A DNA stretch of 64,000 nucleotides, taken from the NCBI RefSeq assembly GCF_007994075.1, contig NZ_VIWU01000001.1, positions 4,960,001 through 5,024,000 on the forward strand. Direction: 5' to 3'. The position numbers and the translations under genes are program-made. The notes beneath the pieces are model-generated. The model did not search any database, was not told where the DNA came from, and was given only the letters and a program-made list of their open reading frames with translations. Every line of letters begins with the position of its first letter. Positions within the stretch are counted from its first letter, which is position 1. This document shows, one piece after another, positions 1-8,325 of the stretch. This DNA is from Pseudonocardia hierapolitana. GTDB taxonomy: Bacteria; Actinomycetota; Actinomycetes; Mycobacteriales; Pseudonocardiaceae.

Positions 1-19
1 GCACGGTCGCGGTGTTCAT
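1..19 (-). CDS. Start of a further gene, cut by the window edge
   Basis: Only the first six codons (MNTATV) are inside the window. Its ATG overlaps the TGA of the upstream CrcB gene as ATGA, so it is probably translationally coupled to it. Actinobacteria often carry two adjacent crcB genes whose products pair as a heterodimer, so a second CrcB subunit is a reasonable guess, but six residues cannot show it. Confidence 0.4.
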
Positions 20-453
20 CGGATCGGCTCCGCCGGCCGGCCGGGTGACCGGCCCGCGAGCAACCGGGTGGTGACGACCCCGCCTCCGCACCCCAGCACG
101 GCGAGCGCGGGCGTGGCCACCACGTAGCCGATCGCGGCGCCCGGACGACCGGCCGACAGCAGCGTCAGCGTCTCGACCGTTGCGGTGGAGAAGGTGGTGT
201 ACCCGCCGAGCACGCCGACACCGAGGAACGGGCGGACCAGCCGGTGGGCGTGCCGCAGCTCGGTGATCACGACCATGAGCACGCCGATCAGGACGCAGCC
301 GGAGAGGTTGACGAGCAGCGTCGACCACGGCCACGCGCCGTCCGCGTGCGGGAGCAGGGCACCGACGCCGTAGCGGGCCTCCGCCCCGAGCACGCCGCCC
401 GCCGCGATCGCGGCGAGCACGTCCGTCCGAAGCCCGGTCGGCGACGCGGTCAC
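16..453 (-). CDS. crcB: CrcB-type fluoride exporter subunit
   Basis: This is a 145-residue protein with four hydrophobic segments. The sequence GGYTTFSTATVETLTLL matches the GGxTTFSTF-type pore motif of the CrcB/Fluc family, and the N-terminal half has the G-x-EARYG-type signature. The family exports fluoride across the cytoplasmic membrane. The GTG start overlaps the glgX stop as GTGA, so it is read as the second gene after glgX and is probably coupled to the gene that follows at the window edge. I see no fluoride riboswitch here, which fits its position inside a transcription unit. Length is normal for the family. Confidence 0.9.
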   Translation of the reverse strand: MTASPTGLRTDVLAAIAAGGVLGAEARYGVGALLPHADGAWPWSTLLVNLSGCVLIGVLMVVITELRHAHRLVRPFLGVGVLGGYTTFSTATVETLTLLSAGRPGAAIGYVVATPALAVLGCGGGVVTTRLLAGRSPGRPAEPIR

Positions 454-2504
454 GGCGTGCGGAGGAGGATGAGCGAGCGCGGTGGGAGGGTGATGGTCGT
501 GTCGCCGAGGAGCGGGCGCGAGGTGGCCGGGACCCCGTCCGGTCGCGTGCTGTCCAGCTCGGGCGTGTACGGGCCGCCCGGGGGCAGAGTGGCGGCCACG
601 GCCTCCGTTCCCGCGTGCAGGAGCAGCAGCCACTCGCCGCGCAGGAGCCCGAGCGTGCGCAGGTCGGCGTCGTGCCAGTCGGGCCCGCCGATGCGGCGGC
701 CGGACGGGTGCCACCAGAGCACCTCGCCGTCGCGGTAGAACCGGTCGCGGTGCAGCGCGGGGGAGCTGCGCCGGATCCGCGCCACCCTGGCGGTGAACGC
801 GGCGAGGGCCTCGTCCCGCCGCGACCAGTCCACCCAGGACGTCTCGTCGTCCAGGCAGTACGCGTTGTTGTTGCCCTGCTGGGTGCGCCACAGCTCGTCG
901 CCTGCCAGCAGCATGGGCGTGCCGGTGGACAGCAGCAGCGTGCCCAGCATCGCCCGCGCGGTGGCGAGCCGGCGGGCCGCGCGCGCCGGGGAGGCGGTCT
1001 CGCCCTCCTCGCCGAAGTTCTGCGACCGGTTGTCGTCGGTGCCGTCGCGGTTGTCCTCGCCGTTGCGCTCGTTGTGCTTGCGCTCGTAGGAGACCAGGTC
1101 GCGCAGGGTGAAGCCGTCGTGAGCGGTGACGAAGTTGATCGACGCCCACGGTCGCCGCCCGGAGATCCGGTACAGGTCGGAGCTCCCGGCGAGCCGCGAC
1201 GCGACCTCGCCGATGCTGCCGTGGCCACGCCAGAAGTCGCGCACGGCGTCGCGGTAGCGGCCGTTCCACTCCGACCACGCCACGCCGAACCCACCGACCC
1301 GGTAGCCCTCGCCCGTGGCGTCCCACGGCTCGGCGATGAGCTTGACCGTCGACAGGACCGGATCGACGGCGATCGCCGTGAGCAGCGGCGCGTGCGGGTC
1401 GAAGGGGCCGGAGCGGGGCCTGCCGAGCACGCTCGCCAGGTCGATGCGGAAGCCGTCGACGCCCATCACCGTGACCCAGTACCGCATCGCGTCGCACACC
1501 AGGCGGATGACGGTGGGCGAGCCGGCGTCGAGGGTGTTCCCGGTGCCGGTGATGTCGGCGTCGTGGCCGTCGCTGCGCAGCGAGTAGTAGGCGGGGGCGT
1601 CCAGCCCGCGGTAGGACAGCGTCGTGCCGCCGATCCCGCCCTCGGCGGTGTGGTTCGGCACGAAGTCGAGGATCACCTCGATGCCTGCGGTGTGCAGCGC
1701 GGCCACCATCGCGCGGAACTCCTCGATCTCCGCGCCCTGCCGGCTCGCGTACCGGGGGTTCGGGGCGAGGAAGCCCAGCGTGGCGTAGCCCCAGTAGTTC
1801 GAGCGTCCGCGCTCCAGGAGCGGCGGCTCGTCCGCGACGGCCGCGACCGGCAGCAGCTCGACGGCCGTGACGCCGAGCCGGCACAGGTGCTCGATCACGG
1901 CGGGATGGGCGAGGCCCAGGTACGTGCCGCGGTGTTCGGGCGGCACCTCAGGGTGCAGCTTCGTGTAGCCGCGCACGTGGAGCTCGGCGATCACCGTCTC
2001 CGACCACGGCACATGGGGGCGAGGGCTGGGCGCCGCCGCGTCGGGCGCGGCCACCACCGACAGCGGAACGTGCCCCAGCGAGTCGACGGTGCTGGGCGGG
2101 CCGGTCATCGGGTCGTCCAGCCACCCACGGGCGGCGCGGAGGTCGGTGACGCCGCCGGTGATCAGGCGCGCGTACGGATCGACGAGGATCTTCGCCGGGT
2201 TGGCCCGCACACCGTCCCACGGCCGGTACGGACCGTGCACCCGGTAGCCGTACCGCTGCCCCGGCCTCACCCCTTCGAGATAGCCGTGCCACACGCCGAA
2301 GGTGCGCTCCGTGAGCGCCACCCGCTTCTCGGACGGGGCGCGGTCGACGCCGTCGACGAGGCACACCTCGACGGCATCCGCGCTGGTGGAGGCGACCGCG
2401 AAGCGCACACCTCCGTCGTCGGCATGGGCACCCAGCGGGAAGACCGGCACGATCGGCGAGGATATGCCCCGTGGCTGCGCCCGGATCAAGCTCTGAGTCC
2501 CCAA
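450..2504 (-). CDS. glgX: Glycogen debranching enzyme GlgX
   Basis: This is a 684-residue GH13 protein with an N-terminal CBM48-like beta domain (about residues 18-110) and then the catalytic barrel. The conserved GH13 regions are visible: DFVPNHT, GFRIDLAS with the nucleophile Asp, LIAEPWD with the acid/base Glu, and FVTAHDGFTL. The product hydrolyses alpha-1,6 branches of glycogen limit dextrin in the cytosol. The length is typical of GlgX. The start is uncertain because the divergent ABC ATPase gene, if begun at its GTG, overlaps the first 34 bases. An internal start near the domain boundary would remove the overlap. crcB follows with a 4-base overlap. Confidence 0.93.
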   Translation of the reverse strand: MGTQSLIRAQPRGISSPIVPVFPLGAHADDGGVRFAVASTSADAVEVCLVDGVDRAPSEKRVALTERTFGVWHGYLEGVRPGQRYGYRVHGPYRPWDGVRANPAKILVDPYARLITGGVTDLRAARGWLDDPMTGPPSTVDSLGHVPLSVVAAPDAAAPSPRPHVPWSETVIAELHVRGYTKLHPEVPPEHRGTYLGLAHPAVIEHLCRLGVTAVELLPVAAVADEPPLLERGRSNYWGYATLGFLAPNPRYASRQGAEIEEFRAMVAALHTAGIEVILDFVPNHTAEGGIGGTTLSYRGLDAPAYYSLRSDGHDADITGTGNTLDAGSPTVIRLVCDAMRYWVTVMGVDGFRIDLASVLGRPRSGPFDPHAPLLTAIAVDPVLSTVKLIAEPWDATGEGYRVGGFGVAWSEWNGRYRDAVRDFWRGHGSIGEVASRLAGSSDLYRISGRRPWASINFVTAHDGFTLRDLVSYERKHNERNGEDNRDGTDDNRSQNFGEEGETASPARAARRLATARAMLGTLLLSTGTPMLLAGDELWRTQQGNNNAYCLDDETSWVDWSRRDEALAAFTARVARIRRSSPALHRDRFYRDGEVLWWHPSGRRIGGPDWHDADLRTLGLLRGEWLLLLHAGTEAVAATLPPGGPYTPELDSTRPDGVPATSRPLLGDTTITLPPRSLILLRTP

Positions 2505-3316
2505 CTGCAGCGTCCCTGCCCGTAGGTGATCTTGCGGACACCGTCGTCCGGATGTCGGGGGTCACCGTCCGCCGCGGGGGGTCCACGCTGCTGCGCGACG
2601 TCGACTGGACCGTCGAGCTCGACGAGCGGTGGGTGGTCCTCGGTCCCAACGGCGCCGGGAAGACCACCCTGTTGCGCCTCGCCGCGGCCGAGCTGCACCC
2701 GACGGCAGGCACGGTGCACGTGCTCGGGGAGCAACTCGGCCGCGTGAACGTGTTCGACCTGCGGACCCGGATCGGGCTGACCTCCTCGGCGCTGGGCCTG
2801 CGCGTGCCGAACGACGAGAAGGTGCGCGACGTCGTGGTCAGCGCCGGGTGGGGAGTGCTCGGGCGCTGGCGGGAACGCTACGACGCGTTCGACACCGACC
2901 GCGCGGACGACCTGCTCGCCGCCATGGGCATGCGGGGGTTCGCCGACCGCGAGTACGGCACGCTGTCCGAGGGCGAGCGCAAGCGCACGTTGATCGCCCG
3001 CGCGCTCATGACCGACCCCGAGCTGATCCTCTTCGACGAACCGGCGGCCGGCCTCGACCTGGGCGGGCGCGAGGATCTCGTCGGGCGCCTCACCACGCTC
3101 GCCGCCGATCCGGACGCTCCCGCGTCGGTGCTGGTCACCCACCACGTCGAGGAGATCCCGGTGGGCTACAGCCACGCCCTGCTGCTGCGCGAGGGCGCCG
3201 TGGTGGCCTCCGGCCTCCTGGAGGACGTGCTGACGGACGAGAACCTGAGCGCGACGTTCAACCTGCCGCTGGCGGTGCAGAAGCGGCGGGGCCGCTACAC
3301 GGCCTGGCTGCGGTAG
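2471..3316 (+). CDS. ABC transporter ATP-binding protein without a local permease
   Basis: This is a 281-residue single ABC domain. Walker A is GPNGAGKTT (about residue 57), the signature is LSEGERKR, Walker B is ELILFDEPAAGLDLGG, and the switch His lies in VLVTHHVEE. No membrane partner is adjacent, so its transport substrate cannot be read from context. From memory it resembles the mycobacterial Rv3041c protein and the iron-complex/molybdate-type ATPases. The GTG start overlaps the divergent glgX start by 34 bases. The alternative ATG at 2552 would still leave the ABC domain complete and would free a promoter region between the two genes. Confidence 0.85.
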   Translation: MAAPGSSSESPTAASLPVGDLADTVVRMSGVTVRRGGSTLLRDVDWTVELDERWVVLGPNGAGKTTLLRLAAAELHPTAGTVHVLGEQLGRVNVFDLRTRIGLTSSALGLRVPNDEKVRDVVVSAGWGVLGRWRERYDAFDTDRADDLLAAMGMRGFADREYGTLSEGERKRTLIARALMTDPELILFDEPAAGLDLGGREDLVGRLTTLAADPDAPASVLVTHHVEEIPVGYSHALLLREGAVVASGLLEDVLTDENLSATFNLPLAVQKRRGRYTAWLR

Positions 3317-3323
3317 CCCGGAA

Positions 3324-3378
3324 GTTCAGGAAAGCCACATTCCGGGCCGGCAAAGCCCTGAATGTGGCTTTCCTGAAC
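3324..3378. repeat. Dispersed palindromic repeat, copy 1
   Basis: Two 19-nt arms, GTTCAGGAAAGCCACATTC and its exact reverse complement, flank a 17-nt loop in which a further GGGC/GCCC pair can form. It lies between the convergent ABC ATPase and HxlR genes and ends two bases before the HxlR stop, so it may act as a bidirectional terminator. The same arms recur at 62518 and 63604. Confidence 0.9.
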
Positions 3379-3379
3379 A

Positions 3380-4033
3380 TCAGGAGCCGTCGACCTGGGC
3401 CGGGCGGGGGAAGCGGGACGCGAACCGTCGAGCCGCCTCCGTGTCGCCTCGGACCTCGACCTCGCCCGACGCGATCGCCTCGGCCAGCGGGCGGCCGCCG
3501 AACACCACCGACCGCAGGCCCGCCGCGTCGGTGTGGATCTCCGCGTCCGGGCGTTCGGCCTCCCCGCGGGTGATCTCGAGGCGGCCGTCGGTGATCTCGG
3601 CGACGAACCGGTCGTCGCCCAGCACCAGCGTGATCCGGACGTCCTCGGCCCGGTCCGGGTCGAAGGTCGTGAGCAGCGCGAGGGCCAGCGCGTCGGCGGA
3701 CAGGTCGGCGCGGGACGTCGTGGGGATCCGGCTGCCCCATCGCGCGAGCTCGATCACCACCGGGCGCAGCGTCGCCCCGCGCTCGGTGAGCTCGTAGACC
3801 TGCCCGCTCACCGGCGGCCCCATCCGTCGCCGCTCGACGAGCCCGGCGTCGGCCAGCTCGCGCAGCCGTTGCGACAGCACGTTCTGGCTCATCCCGAGCA
3901 GGCCGCGGGCCAGGTCGGAGAAGCGTTTCGGCCCGAACAGCAGCTCGCGGACGACGAGCAGCGTCCATCGCTCGCCCACGACGTCCAGGGCGCGGGCCAC
4001 CCCGCAGGGGTCGTCGTACCGCCGGGTTCCCAT
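3380..4033 (-). CDS. HxlR-family transcriptional regulator
   Basis: This is a 217-residue protein. The N-terminal winged helix carries the HxlR signature (GERWTLLVVRELLFGPKRF, then QNVLSQRLRELADAGLV). The C-terminal half (about 115-205) resembles the SCP2-type sterol-carrier fold found in many actinobacterial HxlR proteins. I chose the ATG at 4033, which begins MGTRRYDDPCGVARAL as usual for the family. The hexamer TACAGT sits 6 nt upstream of it, so the mRNA may be leaderless. It is divergent from a hydrolase gene 72 bases away, the usual layout for a regulator and its target. The effector is unknown. Confidence 0.88.
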   Translation of the reverse strand: MGTRRYDDPCGVARALDVVGERWTLLVVRELLFGPKRFSDLARGLLGMSQNVLSQRLRELADAGLVERRRMGPPVSGQVYELTERGATLRPVVIELARWGSRIPTTSRADLSADALALALLTTFDPDRAEDVRITLVLGDDRFVAEITDGRLEITRGEAERPDAEIHTDAAGLRSVVFGGRPLAEAIASGEVEVRGDTEAARRFASRFPRPAQVDGS

Positions 4034-4039
4034 GAGAAA

Positions 4040-4082
4040 ACTGTAGCTTGCGATATAGATGTGAATACTCCTAAATAAGGAG
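4040..4082. promoter_or_regulatory. Divergent promoter region with a candidate operator
   Basis: This is an AT-rich island in otherwise GC-rich DNA between the HxlR and hydrolase starts. On the plus strand TTGCGA (4048) and TAAATA (4072) are spaced by 18 bases and suit a sigma-A promoter. The minus strand has TACAGT (4045-4040) just before the HxlR start. CTCCTAAATAAGGAG (4068-4082) is a 5-base inverted repeat overlapping the -10 and is a plausible HxlR site. Confidence 0.5.
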
Positions 4083-4105
4083 CCTACGTTCGTGGGAGGG
4101 TGGTC

Positions 4106-4825
4106 ATGACGACCTACGTGCTCGTTCCCGGCGCCGGTGGCCAGGCGTGGTACTGGCACCGCCTGCTTCCGGAGCTGGGTACCCGGGGCCACCAGGCGAT
4201 CGCGGTCGACCTCCCCGCCGCCGACGACGGCGCGGGGTTCGCGGAGTACGCCGACGCGGTGGTCGCGGCGATCGGTGACCGCAGGGGTGGCCTCGTCCTC
4301 GTCGGCCAGTCGCTGGGCGGGTTCACCGTGCCGCTGGTGGCCGAGCGGGTGCCGGTGGACGGGATCGTGCTGCTGAACGCGATGGTGCCCAAGCCGGGTG
4401 AGTCGGCGGGCGAGTGGTGGGAGGCCACCGGGCAGGCGGAGGCTCGTGCCGCCCACGCCGAGCGGGAGGGCCGGAGCGCGGACACCTTCGACCCGCTCGT
4501 CGGCTTCTTCCACGACGTTCCGCCGGAGGTCGTGGCCGAGGCGATGGCGGCGGGCGAGCCGGAGCAGTCCGGCACGCCGTTCGAGGAGCCGTGGCCGCTC
4601 ACGGCGTGGCCGGACGTGCCCACCCGGTTTCTGCAGGGCCGGGACGACCGGTTCTTCCCGCTGGAGTTCCAGCGCCGGGTGGTGGCGGAGCGGCTGCCCG
4701 GCGTGGAAGTCGAGGAACTGCCGGGCGGGCACCTCCTCGCCCTCAGCCGACCCGTCGAACTGGCGGAGGCACTGGGGGACGGAAGCCGGCGGAGCTTGCG
4801 GAGCCGGCGGGGTGGGTCGGGTTAG
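4106..4825 (+). CDS. Alpha/beta hydrolase, esterase-like
   Basis: This is a 239-residue soluble hydrolase. The N-terminal motif YVLVPGAGGQAWYW is the oxyanion-hole region, GQSLGG carries the nucleophile Ser, and the C-terminal GGHLLALS carries the catalytic His; an Asp in GRDDRFFP probably completes the triad. It looks closest to the small methylesterase/salicylate-esterase-like hydrolases; the substrate is unknown. The ATG at 4106 is chosen because GGGAGG lies 6 bases before it. A GTG at 4100 is an alternative. Divergence from HxlR suggests control by that regulator. Confidence 0.85.
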   Translation: MTTYVLVPGAGGQAWYWHRLLPELGTRGHQAIAVDLPAADDGAGFAEYADAVVAAIGDRRGGLVLVGQSLGGFTVPLVAERVPVDGIVLLNAMVPKPGESAGEWWEATGQAEARAAHAEREGRSADTFDPLVGFFHDVPPEVVAEAMAAGEPEQSGTPFEEPWPLTAWPDVPTRFLQGRDDRFFPLEFQRRVVAERLPGVEVEELPGGHLLALSRPVELAEALGDGSRRSLRSRRGGSG

Positions 4826-4835
4826 TGTCACGGGC

Positions 4836-5615
4836 GTGACCGAATTCGTGAGGCTCGACGTCGAGGGCGGTGTCGGCACGATCCGGCTGGACCGGCCGCC
4901 CATGAACGCCTTCAACCGGCAGGTGCAGGAGGAGCTCAAGGCCGCCGCGGAGGAGGCCACACGGCGCGCGGACGTGCGCGCGGTGGTCGTCCACGGAGGC
5001 GAGAAGGTGTTTGCCGCAGGCGCCGACATCAAGGAGATGGCCGGCCTCTCCTACGCGGACATGGCTCCCGTCGCCCGCAGGCTCTCGGCCTGCTTCGGGG
5101 CGCTCTCCGAGGTGCCCAAGCCCACGGTCGCGGCCATCACGGGATATGCGCTGGGCGGCGGCATGGAGGTGGCGCTGGGCTGCGACCGGCGCGTGTGCGG
5201 CGACAACGCGAAGCTCGGCCAGCCGGAGATCCTGCTCGGCGTCATCCCCGGTGGCGGCGGTACGCAGCGGATGGCCCGGCTCATCGGCCCGTCGCGCACC
5301 AAGGACCTGATCTTCACCGGACGGATGGTCGGGGCCCAGGAGGCGCTCGAGATCGGGCTGGTGGACGAGGTCGTCCCCGCCGACGAGGTCTACACCGCCG
5401 CCCGGCGGTGGGCGGAGCAGTTCGTGAACGGGCCCGCCGTGGCGCTCGCCGCGGCGAAGAAGGCGATCGACGGTGGGCTCGACACCGACCTGCGCACCGG
5501 CCTCGACCTGGAGGCGGAGCTCTTCGCGGCGCTCTTCGCCACCGACGACCGGCGGATCGGCATGGAGTCGTTCGTGGCCAACGGGCCGGGGAAGGCGGAG
5601 TTCACCGGCCGGTGA
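4836..5615 (+). CDS. Enoyl-CoA hydratase/isomerase family protein
   Basis: This is a 259-residue crotonase-fold protein. The oxyanion hole is seen in FAAGADIKEM and GYALGGGMEVALGCD, and both glutamates of true hydratases are present (GGGMEVAL and QPEILLGVIPGGGGTQR). It probably hydrates 2-enoyl-CoA in fatty acid beta-oxidation. The GTG at 4836 begins the family N-terminus (VTEFVRLDVEGGVGTI). TAGTGT, which includes the stop codon of the upstream hydrolase, lies 7 bases before it, so the gene may have its own leaderless transcript. By position it corresponds to mycobacterial EchA17. Confidence 0.93.
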   Translation: MTEFVRLDVEGGVGTIRLDRPPMNAFNRQVQEELKAAAEEATRRADVRAVVVHGGEKVFAAGADIKEMAGLSYADMAPVARRLSACFGALSEVPKPTVAAITGYALGGGMEVALGCDRRVCGDNAKLGQPEILLGVIPGGGGTQRMARLIGPSRTKDLIFTGRMVGAQEALEIGLVDEVVPADEVYTAARRWAEQFVNGPAVALAAAKKAIDGGLDTDLRTGLDLEAELFAALFATDDRRIGMESFVANGPGKAEFTGR

Positions 5616-5642
5616 GCCGCTCGCCGAGTGCGCTGAGGTCAG

Positions 5643-6017
5643 CTAGAGCGACCAGGGGAAGGTGACCGACGGCAGGACCGCGACGATGCGGACCACCGCC
5701 CACGCGAGCAGCAGCACGCATGCGGCGCCTGCCCCGGCGAGCAGCGCCCGTACCGCTGGCCGGGCCCGTGCCCACAGGGTGACCAGCACCGCGACCGGGA
5801 CCACGAGGGCGCCGATGGCGAGCAGCAGCACGAGCAGGGTGAGAAAGCCGTCCCCAGCGGCCCCACTGCCTGCGATGAGAGCCGCGGAGATCGCGAGCGT
5901 GATCGCCACGACGACGCCGTGGCCCGCGCTCGGCTCCGGTGGCTGGTGGCCCCCGGTCCACGCCCCGTGCGGGACGGCGGGCGCCGGTGGGCGGGATCGT
6001 CCATGCACGTCGTTCAT
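5643..6017 (-). CDS. Small membrane protein of unknown function
   Basis: This 124-residue protein has a hydrophilic N-terminus of about 30 residues (Pro/Gly/His-rich) followed by three or four hydrophobic segments (about 35-55, 58-80, 88-108). I recognise no family. The ATG at 6017 is the best start; upstream frame continuation is probably non-coding. It converges on the enoyl-CoA hydratase gene and is divergent from the methyltransferase, so it is a single-gene unit. Confidence 0.65.
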   Translation of the reverse strand: MNDVHGRSRPPAPAVPHGAWTGGHQPPEPSAGHGVVVAITLAISAALIAGSGAAGDGFLTLLVLLLAIGALVVPVAVLVTLWARARPAVRALLAGAGAACVLLLAWAVVRIVAVLPSVTFPWSL

Positions 6018-6137
6018 CGCCCGTGATCCTAGGCCGTGCCTCGCAGATCTCGACCCGCGCTCTTCGAGCCCAGATCGTCGAAGCCCATCGCCCACGATCC
6101 ACGAGACACGGCCTGGTGCCGGATAGGGTCCCTACCC

Positions 6138-7094
6138 ATGAGTACGCCCGACCCGGCGCCGAATCCCCACGCCACCGCCGAGCAGGTGGAGGCGGCGCGG
6201 CAGGACCGGAAGCTCGCCAACGTGCTCTACCACGACTGGGAGGCCGGCACCTACGACGAGAAGTGGTCGATCTCGTACGACGAGCGCTGCACCACCTACG
6301 CCGCCGACCGCTTCCGCCTCGCCGCGGGCGAGGCGGGCTGGCCGTACGAGCGGGCGCTGGAGCTGGGCTGCGGCACCGGGTTCTTCCTGCTCAACCTCAT
6401 GCAGGCGGGCGTGGCCACGCGCGGGTCGGTCACCGATCTGTCGCCGGGCATGGTGCAGGCGGCCCTGCGCAACGCCGAGCACCTCGGCCTGGACGTCGAC
6501 GGCCGGGTCGCCGACGCGGAGCGCATCCCGTACGACGACGAGACGTTCGACCTGGTCGTCGGGCACGCCGTGCTGCACCACATCCCGGACGTTGAGCTGG
6601 CCCTGCGCGAGGTGCTGCGCGTCCTGAAGCCGGGCGGGCGGTTCGTGTTCGCCGGCGAGCCGACGAAGGTCGGTGACTGGTACGCCCGGCGGCTCGGCTC
6701 GCTGACCTGGAAGGGCGTCACCACGATCACCCGCCTGCCCGCCCTGCGGGGGTGGCGGCGGTCGCAGGAGGAGCTCGACGAGTCCTCGCGCGCGGCGGCG
6801 CTGGAAGCAGTGGTGGACATCCACGTGTTCGACCCGGACGAGCTGGAGGCCACCGCGCGCCGGGCAGGCGCCCGGGACGCGCGGGTGGCCACCGAGGAGT
6901 TCACGGCGGCGATGCTCGGCTGGCCCGTGCGCACGTTCGAGGCCGCGGTGCCGCCGGGGAAGCTGGGGTGGGGCTGGGCGATGTTCGCCTACCGGTCCTG
7001 GCAGCGGCTGTCCTGGCTGGACGCGAACGTCCTGGCGCGAGTGGTGCCGCGGGCGTGGTTCTACAACGCGCTGGTGACCGGCACGAAAGCCTGA
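6138..7094 (+). CDS. SAM-dependent methyltransferase
   Basis: This is a 318-residue protein with a class I methyltransferase core (about 70-190). Motif I is ELGCGTGFFLLNL, a DLSPGM acidic loop follows, then IPYDDETFDLVVGHAVLHHI and LKPGGRFVFAGEP. The C-terminal 130 residues form an extension seen in actinobacterial members and hold several Trp residues. The substrate is unknown. It sits where mycobacteria carry Rv3038c. TAGGGT 8 bases before the ATG suggests a leaderless transcript. Confidence 0.85.
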   Translation: MSTPDPAPNPHATAEQVEAARQDRKLANVLYHDWEAGTYDEKWSISYDERCTTYAADRFRLAAGEAGWPYERALELGCGTGFFLLNLMQAGVATRGSVTDLSPGMVQAALRNAEHLGLDVDGRVADAERIPYDDETFDLVVGHAVLHHIPDVELALREVLRVLKPGGRFVFAGEPTKVGDWYARRLGSLTWKGVTTITRLPALRGWRRSQEELDESSRAAALEAVVDIHVFDPDELEATARRAGARDARVATEEFTAAMLGWPVRTFEAAVPPGKLGWGWAMFAYRSWQRLSWLDANVLARVVPRAWFYNALVTGTKA

Positions 7095-7182
7095 GTCCGA
7101 ACGCGATCAGCGGCCGTGGCTCGTCGGTGCGCTCCGTAATCCTGCTGAGGTCCCGGTTGGCGGCGCGCGGCATGCTGGCGCC

Positions 7183-8325
7183 GTGACCTTCCCCGGTGCG
7201 GACATCGAGCACACGCTCGAGCCCCTGTGGCGCGGGATGCTCGTCTACCGGGTCCTGACGCTGGTCAGCGCGGTGGCCGTCGTGCTGCTGTCCCTCGGCG
7301 AGTACGCCTCGCGGGCCGGCGCGATCGCGGTGGTCGTCGTGATGGCCGCGTGGACGGCCGGCTCCGGCTACCTCTACCTGCGCCGGCCCACCGGCCCGGA
7401 CCGGCGCGCGTGGGTCGCCTGCGCCGACGTCGTCGTGACGTTCGCGGTGATGGCGGCCACCCCGCTCGTGCAGACCCCGGCACAGCTGGCGGCCGACGCG
7501 GCCGTGATGGGCTCGATATGGACCTCCGGCCCGGTGCTGGCCTGTGCGATCGCCTTCGGCGTCCCGGGCGGGATCGCGGGCGCGGCGGTCGTGTCGGCGG
7601 CGCTGGTGGGGTTCCAGGCCCGCGTCGCGGCCGAGCTGCCGGACATCCAGCTGCTCGCGCTCGCCGGGCTGACCATCGGGTTCGCCTCCACCGTGCTGCG
7701 CCGCTCCGCCGAGCGGGTGCGCCGCGCCGTCGCCTCCGAGGCCGCGATGGCCGAACGCGAGCGCCTGGCCCGCGCCGTGCACGACGGGGTGCTGCAGGTG
7801 CTCGGGTACGTGCGGCGGCGAGGAGCGGCGCTCGGAGGCCCTGCCGGCGAGCTCGGCGCGCTGGCCGGGGAGCAGGAGTTCGCGCTGCGCACGCTGCTCA
7901 CCACCGGGTCGGCTCCGGTCGACGAGCGCGGCAGGCGCGACCTCGCGGCCGCGCTGCGCGTGCTCGCGTCCTCCCGGATCACGGTGTCGACGCCCGCGCA
8001 CCCCGTCGAGCTGCCGGCGCACACCGTCGACGAGCTGGTGGCCGTGGTGAGCGCGGCGCTGGCGAACGTCGCGCTGCACGTCGGCCCGGACGCGCCGGCC
8101 TGGGTGCTGCTCGAGGACGTCGGCTCCGGCGTGGAGATCAGCGTCCGGGACGAGGGACCGGGCATCCCCGAGGGCAGGCTCGCCGCCGCCGAGGTGGAGG
8201 GGCGGCTCGGGGTGGCCCGGTCGATGCGCGGCCGGGTCCACGATCTGGGTGGCACCATCTCCTGCGACACCGGGCCCGGGCGCGGCACGGAGTGGATCGT
8301 CGAGCTGCGGAAGGACGGGGCGTGA
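7183..8325 (+). CDS. MacS-like sensor histidine kinase
   Basis: This is a 380-residue kinase. About residues 18-165 form five or six membrane segments that match the DUF5931-type sensor region. The HisKA_3 dimerisation segment ERERLARAVHDGVLQVLGY holds the phospho-acceptor His near residue 200. The ATPase domain shows NVALH, DEGPGIP and GRGTEW. The signal is unknown. The GTG start is supported by the hydrophobic N-terminus that follows. The stop overlaps the response regulator start as GTGA, so the two form a coupled two-component pair. Confidence 0.9.
   Translation: MTFPGADIEHTLEPLWRGMLVYRVLTLVSAVAVVLLSLGEYASRAGAIAVVVVMAAWTAGSGYLYLRRPTGPDRRAWVACADVVVTFAVMAATPLVQTPAQLAADAAVMGSIWTSGPVLACAIAFGVPGGIAGAAVVSAALVGFQARVAAELPDIQLLALAGLTIGFASTVLRRSAERVRRAVASEAAMAERERLARAVHDGVLQVLGYVRRRGAALGGPAGELGALAGEQEFALRTLLTTGSAPVDERGRRDLAAALRVLASSRITVSTPAHPVELPAHTVDELVAVVSAALANVALHVGPDAPAWVLLEDVGSGVEISVRDEGPGIPEGRLAAAEVEGRLGVARSMRGRVHDLGGTISCDTGPGRGTEWIVELRKDGA

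Noticed and set aside
615..2525. Plus-strand open frame of 636 codons opposite glgX
   Set aside because: It is antisense to a clear GlgX and has the Arg/Val/Gly-rich composition of a shadow frame.
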